NCBI GenBank assembly: GCA_036245805.1
Contig: BTRK01000001.1
Coordinates: 16,127,087-16,191,086, forward strand
Source: Pristionchus mayeri
Taxonomy: Eukaryota; Nematoda; Chromadorea; Rhabditida; Neodiplogasteridae
Length of the DNA: 64,000 nucleotides
Reading direction: 5' to 3'
The stretch's first letter is position 1; each line of letters opens with the position of its first letter. Positions 56,297 to 64,000 of this stretch are shown one piece after another. The notes beneath the pieces were generated by a model that saw only the letters and a list, made by a program, of their open reading frames with translations, had not been told where the DNA came from and did not search any database. The position numbers and the translations under genes were made by a program.

Positions 56297-57101
56297 CTAC
56301 TCAGGATCGACGATTCTGATGACGTCAAGGAGACAGAATGGCTTGTTACAGAATGGGCAGGGGCACTGAAAGGAATAATCGATTGGAATAGTAAAAGAAC
56401 TCCTTGAGAACGCGGATTCTCTACTAAGTAAAGAGTATAAAAACCAATAAGATACTGTCAAGTTGTTCATCATGAACATGGATCGCACGGAAAATATGAA
56501 CATCGTCAACTATCGTTAGCAGCGGGTGTATCATTTTAGAACATGTCATTTTAGAACTCAACATACTGTGAGTTCCAATACAAATAGCTCTAAAATGATG
56601 CACCCCCTTAAAGAAGGACTGTCAGCAAAGTTGAAATTTTGACGTTGTCATAACCATGACCAACCTTTGTACAACCATAAGAGATTCTGAAAATTTCAAA
56701 TGCATATCTCTATTTTGAACCGAATTATCATTAGTTGGCAGAATGCCAAGGAGGGCTTGAAGGGAAGGAACGTGCGGGAATTCAAATATCTAGAAGATTT
56801 TTCAAAAACTGGTGGAATTCGAACCTGCAACCTTCCGATTACGCGGCGACTGCTTTACCACTGAGCTATGCGAGTGACCCTTGCCTATCCTCTTAGCTCG
56901 CGCTATGATCGTTGGATGATTGTCTAGGTCATGGTTATGACAGCGTCAAAAATTTAACTTTGCTGACACTCCTTCTTTAACAGCATGCTTCTCCCTGTAC
57001 ATCGTCTGACCTTTCCCAGGAGATTGGTCGTCTTCGCTGCGAAGAGATTGGCGAGGCAAGAGAGGCACCAGTAAGGGCGGCATCTACAGCCATCGCAGCC
57101 A
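56297..57101 (-). CDS. 3' end of a TMEM129-like RING-type E3 ligase
   Basis: Two exons join in phase: 57011-57101 and 56297-56365. They encode GCDGCRCRPYWCLSCLANLF, a short linker, then CPCPFCNKPFCLLDVIRIVD and a stop. The paired Cys motifs, CRPYWCLSC followed about 25 residues later by CPCPFCNKPFC-LDV at the extreme C-terminus, match the atypical all-Cys RING of TMEM129. That protein is an ER membrane ubiquitin ligase of the retrotranslocation (ERAD) pathway in vertebrates, with relatives in invertebrates. The membrane-spanning 5' part was not found. Upstream lie two MITE ends and a mariner (57.7-59.0 kb), so the gene may be truncated, or its 5' exons may be too short to recognise. The intron of 645 bp holds two MITEs. 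Confidence 0.65.
56523..56606. repeat. Small MITE, 84 bp
   Basis: GGGTGTATCATTTTAGA faces TCTAAAATGATGCACCC; it directly precedes the tRNA-bearing MITE. Confidence 0.7.
56608..56980. repeat. MITE, TTTAAAGGAGGAGTAA family (copy 3, with tRNA-like core)
   Basis: TTAAAGAAGGACTGTCAGCA at the left and the complement of TTAAAGAAGGAGTGTCAGCA at the right; pairing extends about 50 bp (to GTCATAACCATGACC). The inner ATTATCATTAGTTGGCAGAA resembles copies 1 and 2. A tRNA-like segment occupies 56811-56879. Confidence 0.8.
56811..56879 (-). pseudogene. tRNA-Thr-like pseudogene / SINE head
   Basis: On the minus strand an A-box match, TAGCTCAGTGG (56858-56868), is followed by GGTAAAGC and then a loop CGCGTAA in the position of the anticodon loop (CGT, Thr). 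Next is a near B-box, GGTTCGAATTCC (56814-56825). Spacing from A box to B box equals that of a normal class I tRNA. Acceptor and T-stem pairing is poor and position 33 is G, so it should not work as a tRNA. A TTTTT run follows about 5 nt after the 3' end. Confidence 0.65.
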
Positions 57102-57212
57102 CTGAAGGATTAACATAACAGACATAAAGAGGCACGACGACATAATAGATAATATTGATTATGCATGAGCTTGGCTCTCAATTAAAGAAGGAGTTTCAGA
57201 AAAAATTTTAAC

Positions 57213-57508
57213 TTTAAAGAAGGAGTAACTCGAAAAATTAGTTTAATTAGCTACTATGTGTGTGTAATAGGAGCCGGCAGCCCGATCATGATTCACTTTA
57301 TCCGAAGTTCCACAGACGCCTCTAAGGCTATTTACATACGCGCAAAGTTCATTGAAAGCGCAGGGTTGCGCCTGGTTCGTTTATGCTTCACTCGCTCTAC
57401 TTATGTTTCGCCCCTTTTCGGGGTAATTTGGCTACAGTTTCCCATTGCGAGCGCAATATCTTCGTGGTGGGACTCCCTAGTATTCATTCGTGTTACCCCT
57501 TCTTTAAA
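57213..57508. repeat. MITE, TTTAAAGGAGGAGTAA family (copy 4)
   Basis: TTTAAAGAAGGAGTAACTCG faces CGTGTTACCCCTTCTTTAAA. The interior (GAGCCGGCAGCCCGATCATG) differs from copies 1-3. A stray extra end, TTAAAGAAGGAG, lies 30 bp upstream. Confidence 0.75.
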
Positions 57509-57713
57509 ATCACACATGTTAGTTTTGTGGTTCACTAAAACCTCACAGGAATGAGCAAAACCCAATTTTCATATCTTTTACGACTAGGTGGCTGAGTGCA
57601 AAGTGGCCCTGAAGGTCAGGCAAAGATCCCCTTTCTTCTCCTCTCCCTCACCTCTTCTCTTTGATTTCATCTGACGGCTGGGTTGTAGTGGGATTTCAGA
57701 ACATAGCCTGATA

Positions 57714-58978
57714 TTGGGGTGTCCCATAATTCGTGTCGTTTTTTTACATTTTTTTTATTTTCTTTATTTCATCAACAGATTACAATATTTAATCAACAAT
57801 GTATCTGCCCTTCCTTCTCACTACCTCCCTCCATCGATCGGGCAGGGTCTCGATCCCTCGATTCCAGAAGTCCTTGTTCTTAGAGTCGATCCATTCCTGG
57901 AATGTCTTCTCGAGATCGTCTCGGTTGGCGAACTTCTTTCCACGGCAAAAGTTCGAGAGCGACCTGAAGCAATGATAGTCGCACGGGCTGATGTCTGGGG
58001 AGTACGGTGGGTGGGGCAGTTTCTCGATGCCCAGTTCTTCCAGCTTCTTCTCAGTCACTTTAGCGAGATGTGGAGTCGCATTGTCCATGAGCAGGAAGAT
58101 CTTGCCGTGTCTCAGGAGTTCAGGAGGAACCCTGATGGCCATCTCCTCCAGCTGAGTAGTGAACAACTCAGCCTTGATGGTCATACCCTCAGAAAGGATC
58201 TCCCAGTAGATGGGGCCCCGAGCAGAGTAGAAGAAAGTGAGCAGTTCCTTCTTTCCGTGTACTCCGGCCTTCGGGATGGGCTGGGGATCTTCATCGGGAT
58301 CCAACCACTGCAGTCTCCTCTCAGGGTTATCGTAGGTTATCCACTTCTCATCCACAGTGATGATGGAATGGGTCCATTCGGGATCCTGCTTGCGGCTGAG
58401 CAATTCCTGACACACGTCAACACGTTTTTCAGCTGCGCCGCCGTGAGATCATGAGGAATCAATGGAGGCTTCTTCAGTTTCTTGCCGGCCTCATGCAGGA
58501 TACGAGCCACAGTGGACTTTGAAGTTCCAGTATCTCTCTCCATCTCACGCACACTGTGCTTCGGGTTCTTCTTCACTTCAGCGAGAACTGGAGTTCGATC
58601 GATGATAGGGGGACGTCCGGGGTGGGGGTGGTTGTCGAGGCTGTAGTCCCCTCGCTTGAAGTGGGAGTACCAGCGCTCACAGGTGCGAAGGGAGGGGGCA
58701 TCTTCTCCTTTCGTCAGGACCAGCTCATCATGGGATTCCTTCGGTGTGCGACCAATGACGAAGGAATGGAGCAAAACTGAGCGATAGTCGCGACGAGTAT
58801 CCATTACTAGAATCGATGAGGCGACTAAGTGACTAATTCAATGGACAATCTATGGATTTCCCAATCTGACGCAGTACTTTGTTTACCAGTTGCGCGTGAC
58901 AGATTTCGCAATCCACGATCCAGGAATTATGAAATAGCTTACATAGTAGTCGGCGACACGAATTATGGGACACCCCAA
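57714..58978 (-). mobile_element. Mariner transposon, nearly intact
   Basis: 1265 bp with 25-bp perfect inverted ends (TTGGGGTGTCCCATAATTCG...) at 57714-57738 and 58954-58978, flanked by TA on both sides (57712-57713 and 58979-58980). It contains a mariner-type transposase on the minus strand. Apart from one frameshift the coding part is well preserved, so the insertion is recent compared with the Tc1-like relic at 0.2-1.5 kb. Confidence 0.95.
57789..58804 (-). pseudogene. Mariner transposase with one frameshift
   Basis: Two minus-strand frames abut: 58804 down to about 58430 (start MDTRRDYRSVLLHSF, helix-turn-helix and HPHPGRPP linker) and about 58425 down to 57789. The second carries the catalytic triad: TVDEKW, LLMDNATPH and SPDISPCDYH, with 34 residues between the second and third Asp (DD34D, the mariner signature). 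The break lies at a run of five T (58425-58429, five A in coding sense), which fits loss of a single A. All other landmarks, including the C-terminal helix (FQEWIDSKNKDFW), are present. Confidence 0.95.
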
Positions 58979-59138
58979 TAAATTTGCTGTTTTGCACCTC
59001 TCCCCACTATATGCGCAGACATCCATAGATGACCTCAGCAGATATGAAAAAAACATAGAAGCTCTTAGAATTTGATCCTCTTTCGATCCCGCTAGGTCTC
59101 GTTCTAAAACTCCGACCTACCCTCGCGGCCATTCCTTG
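58979..59138. other. Intergenic, no gene seen
   Basis: A short space between the mariner and the 3' end of the next minus-strand gene. Confidence 0.4.
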
Positions 59139-62100
59139 TCAGTGCTGCATGACCTTTCGTAGGTGAAAGATACTAGATAGTACGAAAAAACGTCATTTTT
59201 TCAATCGATAATCCATTCCGTAAACTTTCACCTCGTAGTTGCTCTTGTCTTGAGTTGGATTGAAGGAGATGAAGATGGCGATCATCTTAACGAATTATGG
59301 TTTACTTTATTTATATGCATATTTAAAAAAAATTGACAAGTAAAGCTATCATTTAATTGATTTATTAAAATACATAATCAAATGTCACAGATAATAAATA
59401 GAGTTAACCTCAGGGAAGTCCTTGGCCCACTTTTCCTTGTGCTTGAATGCGATTAACGAAATGTGGGCGGAAATAAAGACTCGGAAGATCTTAATGAGAT
59501 AATGAGACAGGTCTGATTGTCTCTAATCTGAGGACAAAACTAGACGAATCTACCTCGTCCTTCATCGATTGATCACTGAGGATGCTTCTGATTACGTCAA
59601 CGATCGAATCGTATTCACCTTCGTAGTCCTCAGGCACTATCTGAACATCTGCTTAAATTGAGATATTAATGACGAATACATATTAGTTGCTGTGATGAGA
59701 TTCACAAGATCTTCATTAACCTCACAAATATCCAAAAGTAGGTTTTGCATACCTCTTTACGATTGATTAGACACTGGTTGAAAGAATCTCGAATTGCTGC
59801 CACTTTCAAGGTGATTCCCTCACTTCGCTCTCTGAATTCATCCAATAGCGTCTTCAGCGCATTTGACACTGTGTGGTCGACATACTGAAAATGAGAGCTC
59901 AATTAGTAATAACGATGAAATAAATTAAGGCTGTTATGTAAGTGCGGATATTGATTGGATGCAGCAAGAGTTTCCGCGCTGAGAAAACAAGTGATAACTC
60001 TGTCTGTTCAGCGAGAGCACACGAAAGGAGGATGACATTTGTCGATTTGCGAAAACTGTTGCAACCCTTGACAATGAAGCGAGATGCTTACTATGGGGTG
60101 GATGGGATGTCTATCGATGCGATTCATCGTCGTGGGCAAGAGCTGTCTGGCGCAGAATCGAACCGTCGCATTCTGAGAAGGGAAATTCTTTAGAAATTAT
60201 ATCTGAATGTTCTGCATTCTAGGCACCCTGCGTTTTCTTGGCATATTGCCAGCAACATTCGCTTCGAGAACCATTCGCGAAATAGGAAATTGTCCATCGT
60301 TCTCTCGAAGCTCACTCTTCCCTTGTGGAAGGAGTGTAAGTGTGCGTATAGAAATGTCACGTTAATTGAAAGTGTTCAGAGAAAGTTCAGCGAGAGAGTT
60401 TTCCACAAGTGCAGGCTCCCTCGGACCGACTACACCAATCGACTGCACACCCTCGGCCTCACCCCCCTCGAGAGCCGTAGAGGGCTCATCGATTTGTGTT
60501 GTACTTGTAAAATTGTGCATAGAGAATTAGAGATAGCAGACGATAATTTTTTTCCTTCGTCCGTCTAGTAGTAGACTTTCCCGCCGTAATTGTATCCAGT
60601 TAAAAAAGCTTTAATAGAACATCTCTAGATAATTTCATTTGTAATCGTGTAGTCAATAGGTGGAACTCCCTTTCCAATAGTATTATACTGTCAAGTAGCG
60701 TCAAGACTTTTCGTAAAAAGCTATAATTATTTCCGCTTTTGCTTTTTGCATCCTATCCTTTGTCGCTTAGTTGTGACATCGTATATCATGTTTTCACGTT
60801 GTCTAAGTAAGTCACAATCATTCCTAGTCCCAAATAACATGATAAATCATTATTATTAAAGGATAGACCAATCTTTTCCTAAATATAAATGTATATATGC
60901 ACGGTAAGGTCCTTCACAACCCATCACAACAGAGCCTTCTCATCGATGTCTATGAATTGTGTGGCAAATAATATGAAATCCGTAATTTTCAGAAATAGTG
61001 ATTATCTCATCCGGCCCATATTTCATGCAGGGTTTTAAGGCGCAATTCTCGCTATATGTCATATGAGATACCCCATCATATTGCTTTAGAATAGTGTGAC
61101 AAATTCAGCACCATCACTGCTCCCCTCGGAGCTGTGAATAATTGAACACTCGGATAAAACATACTAGAACGATAACTTACGATCTAAATTGGCCCATGCT
61201 CACTGATATAATCTAACCAAGATCGTGCTCGATATAGAGTGTACTCATGCCCCAATCAACTGTAACAAACCATTAGTTGATTGTTCGATTGCAAAGAACA
61301 GTGGAGGTTATAATGTTCATGCACGAACAAAGAAAGAAACTTATGCAACAGCCTTATACTTTAAGAAGTTTACCATGTACACAACGTTGCTACGCATTCT
61401 ATTCTCATAGTATTTCCCTCTCATTTCTGGCATTCCGATATATCGGAATCGGTCTCCTTTTGTTTCAATTGAAAATTTTGCAATGCGTTTCAATATCCAT
61501 ATATTTTTTTGTGGATAATATCGTTCAATTGAATGGAAATTCCGATATATCGCATAGCTAATTGCTCCATTCGGATACATCGGATCTCGTTTGCATATCC
61601 CTACTTGACAATGAAGTGAGAAGCTTACTCTGGAGTTGATGGGATGTCTATCGATGCGATTCATCGTCGTGGGGAAGAACTGTCTGGCGCAGAATCGAAC
61701 CATCGGATTCTGAGAAGGGGAATTCTTTAGAAATTATATTTTGTCGTCTTTAGAAATTAAATTTCTCTCCATTCTAGAAATATTCTCTTGCTCACAGAAT
61801 TTTTTTTGAGATAATGCCAGCTACATTTGCTTCGCGAAATAGAAAATTGTCCCTTGTTCTCTCTAATCTCACTCTTTCCTTGTGGAAGGAGTGTACGTGT
61901 ATGCATAGTAGGGCTGGCAAGTAGAAGTCAAAAGCGAATTCCTAGTCGCCTCCCCTCCTCAGATTTCGCAATATGCCAGGTTCACGCGTTTGAAAATTCG
62001 TAATTCGACTTCGACTTGCCAACCCTAAAGTATACCTTATCCTGCAGAGCTGTCGTTGCCATTCGGGCGATATCGGGAATGTTAGTGTACGTCCAGGAAG

Positions 62101-64000
62101 ATTTGATGACGGCGACCATTGAAACTGCTCGTTTCTTCCACGATCCTGAAAGGTGAGATGTTACAGTCGGATATTCGAACTGTACTAAAAGAGATCTCTC
62201 GTTGCTCTTTGTACATTTTCATTAAAAGCTTACCATATTCGAATAGCATCTTGGGCAGTTTCATCATGAGGCCATACTCTTTCGCATTAATCAGAACCGT
62301 GAGGATTGGAGAGAGAATTTTGCTACTGAATGAGGGAACTTCTATAGCAACCAACTCATTACGACACTGCTCGAGTATCACTCGTCCCTTCGTTCAACGT
62401 ATTTAGCATATATATCTATATTATAACAAGGTGATTCTCTTACACTTCACCGTATCCTTGGTAGTATGGCTTAGTGCAGCATTCTACTTCACGGAAAAGA
62501 CTGCTCACCACTTCAAGAACCGTGCCATCTAAATTGACAATCGTATCTATTTGATTTATTAATCAATTCTGTGATTGTTATATTTTTCAGTAAATAAAAT
62601 AACTTAAAAAAATTTCAATATGTCTGGATACAGACAATGAATTCGAAGCAGAGTGACATGAAATTTCGAGCCGAATTTTGCGCACACATCGAGAATGATC
62701 CCTTCAGCGTATTGGGAAGGATTGTGCTTCAAGCATTTATGGTAGCGAAGAAGGATCTGCAAGGGGAAGATCAGCTTGGTAAGAACTTCCTAGTTCCCGA
62801 TCTGTTCTCTCGGCACTAGGTCGGATGAGAACCAAAAATAGTACCCCGTAAGAAACCAGAGCAGTTGAGGTCACTGGGCAGTGAGAGATTTCGGTAAGGG
62901 AGGAGTGTCCCTCTCCCTTGTCAAAACTATTGTTCAACTACTCAATTAGTGCCACGAATGAGCAAACCTTAGTGCAGATGGAAAGGATTATATCGAGATT
63001 CTCCTGGATGTATTGATGCCATGTCTCGGTATCGTCAAGAAGTGCTTTTAGCAGACTCATTACGGCACATGTTTCACATGAAAGCTCCGCCAGATCGTCT
63101 ACGATTTGAGTCTCATTTGCTATCTGAAGAAAGCACAAATTTTTGAATATATCGAAAACTGAGTGCATTTATATATTCATAGTAAAATAATCAGTATGAT
63201 ACCTCGAATCTTAAGAGGTGAAGAGTTGGGAAAAAATCGATCATCTTCTGATCTCCTCTCCTTATGAGACATTCGACCGTTTTGACCGCAGCTAGTGAGA
63301 TGGAGAGGTCTGGCAAATGCGTAACTTTCATTTTATATCACCATTATTTATTTTGTTCGCCCAACAATGTTATCTAAATATTTAGTGTTGTCTAGTAGGT
63401 ATTATGGATGGCAAAGAGGACTCGTCAAAGCCAGCATAGTTAGCCACCAAGCCGGCTTTATCGCTGAGAATTCGTGGTTTATGTCGGCTACAAGCCGATT
63501 TAAACACCGTTTTATGATCACTGGTGGGAATCTCACCGGATCTATCGAAGATGTATCGATCGATCACAGAATAGACCGAGTGAGAGACGGAGATACGAGA
63601 TTGCAAGCCTTTCTGTTGGGATTGTGATGCCCTGAGCAGCAAGTTTCATGTACGGTAGTAGCAGAAATGGTAGAGAATTCAGCATCCAAACGTCGCTTCT
63701 TCCCACTTACACAGTTAGTTCAAGTGCTGCCTGATTGTCTCTTCTACATTTTGAATTTGCCCATTTATCGATCGCCTCCTCTATTTCTCTCCACTCTCCT
63801 TAAAATATCAAATGTTATCTAGCTTCTGAATTGTTTAATCTGCAGGATATTTCCAATTTCCAGGTTATTATGCTTATCCTCATATATTACACTGATATTA
63901 ACAAGTCTGATTGGTAATTCGCGAAGGATCAAATAAAGAAAAGGATGGGATGAATGTTCACTCACTCCTTCTCTCAGTAATCACTTTGAAGATGTGATGG
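59139..64000 (-). CDS. 3' part of a helical, solenoid-like protein (partial gene)
   Basis: Twelve exons join in phase from beyond the window edge: 63966-64000+, 63203-63324, 62968-63123, 62636-62756, 62446-62528, 62234-62366, 62036-62145, 59753-59884, 59554-59640, 59409-59489, 59232-59285, 59139-59153 (about 376 aa). The sequence is almost all amphipathic helix with no signal or membrane segment: ISLAAVKTVECLIRRGDQ, ELSCETCAVMSLLKALLDD, ILSPILTVLINAKEYGLMMK, DHTVSNALKTLLDEFRERSE, IFRVFISAHISLIAFKHKEK. Composition and helix lengths fit an alpha-solenoid (HEAT/ARM-like), as in importin/exportin-type or cohesin-associated proteins, but no family-specific motif was seen. The 15-nt last exon is weak. 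The 2.15-kb intron (59885-62035) holds LINE debris and repeats, and another holds an apparent MITE end. Confidence 0.6.
60068..60355. repeat. Direct repeat, copy 1
   Basis: CTTGACAATGAAGCGAGATG through CCTTGTGGAAGGAGTGTA matches 61604-61908 with scattered changes and small indels. The core ATGGGATGTCTATCGATGCG is exact in both. The right part runs into the LINE fragment. Confidence 0.8.
60245..60760 (+). mobile_element. 3' fragment of a non-LTR retrotransposon (LINE)
   Basis: The plus strand encodes the end of a reverse-transcriptase ORF2: LIESVQRKFSERVFHKC, YTNRLHTLGLTPLESRRGLI, LCCTCKIVHRELEI, then after a stop VVNRWNSLSNS and SVKTFRKKL. These are the conserved tail motifs of CR1/Jockey/RTE-like LINEs. 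It is 5'-truncated and has stops. It lies in an intron of the minus-strand solenoid gene. Confidence 0.8.
61604..61908. repeat. Direct repeat, copy 2
   Basis: The second copy of 60068-60355; it ends at GGAAGGAGTGTACGTGTATG, just before a small hairpin element, and so lacks the rest of the LINE tail. Confidence 0.8.
61905..62028. repeat. Small hairpin MITE
   Basis: TAGGGCTGGCAAGTAGAAGT at the left faces CGACTTCGACTTGCCAACCCTA at the right; about 120 bp. It ends just before the donor of exon 62036-62145. Confidence 0.65.
62812..62953. repeat. MITE end, CTAGGTCGGATGA family (copy 6, tentative)
   Basis: GGCACTAGGTCGGATGAGAA is intact, with the inner ACCAAAAATA shared with the copy at 31.1 kb. 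The right end, ATTAGTGCC, is only a short match, so the second arm may be eroded. Intronic in the solenoid gene. Confidence 0.5.
63325..63965. other. Intron with an unexplained open stretch
   Basis: Positions 63367-63642 are open on both strands for 86 codons and look less AT-rich than the flanks. I recognise neither protein (plus: RFKHRFMITGGNLTGSIE; minus: SRISVSHSVYSVIDRY). It may be repeat debris. Confidence 0.35.

Noticed and set aside
56811..56879. Functional tRNA-Thr
   Set aside because: Acceptor and T stems do not pair, U33 is missing, and it lies inside a MITE.
57714..58454. Longest open frame of the window (246 codons, plus strand)
   Set aside because: It is the antisense shadow of the mariner transposase and overlaps the terminal repeat.
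63367..63642. 86-codon ORFs on both strands as a nested gene
   Set aside because: They lie within an intron with no family match; kept only as an unexplained open stretch.

Overview
The window looks like nuclear DNA of a nematode. Short introns (often 40-60 nt) end in TTTCAG-like acceptors, genes have many small exons, and several families are typical of nematode genomes: a degenerate M13 neprilysin-like peptidase, a divergent ionotropic glutamate-receptor-like protein, a type-B carboxylesterase and a Ly6-type protein. The species cannot be named from the sequence. There is no sign of a bacterium, plasmid or virus. All gene models were built by hand from open frames, splice consensus and phase agreement between neighbouring exons. 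Exon ends are good to about 1-2 nt, and first exons are the weakest part.

Layout. 0.2-2.8 kb: a degenerate Tc1-like transposon abutting a 1.3-kb foldback repeat. 3.6-5.3 kb: an Arg/Glu-rich gene (-). 5.7-13.2 kb: two paralogous genes of an unrecognised family in opposite orientation, flanking an M13 peptidase-like gene (-) with an in-frame stop beside its zinc motif. 13.6-15.5 kb: a secreted cystine-rich protein resembling IL-17 cytokines (-). 15.5-17.5 kb: foldback B1. 17.5-24.8 kb: a secreted Gln/Asn/Pro/His-rich gene (-) with two large foldbacks in its introns. 25.7-28.3 kb: the iGluR-like gene (-). 28.9-29.8 kb: a truncated foldback. 30.2-35.1 kb: the carboxylesterase (+). 35.1-36.6 kb: a foldback, a MITE and an orphan exon. 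37.5-38.1 kb: Ly6-like gene (-). 38.5-41.1 kb: a foldback and a frameshifted 3' copy of the carboxylesterase. 41.3-42.4 kb: a small membrane protein (-). 43.3-44.5 kb: a small secreted protein (+). 45.1-48.4 kb: a four-TM protein (-) with a palindromic minisatellite in an intron. 48.4-53.9 kb: gene-poor, GA/CT-rich DNA. 53.9-56.0 kb: two tandem paralogous small genes (-). 56.3-57.1 kb: the 3' end of a TMEM129-like RING protein (-), with a tRNA-bearing MITE in its intron. 57.7-59.0 kb: a frameshifted mariner. 59.1-64.0 kb: the 3' part of a multi-exon helical, solenoid-like gene (-) whose introns hold LINE debris.

The most striking feature is the repeat content. At least two families of long foldback elements (four copies of one, two of the other), a third unrelated foldback, and two MITE families (about seven and four copies) occupy introns and gene borders. 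The genes do not form an obvious pathway. Most encode secreted or membrane proteins, which fits a fast-evolving autosomal-arm-type region, but that is inference.
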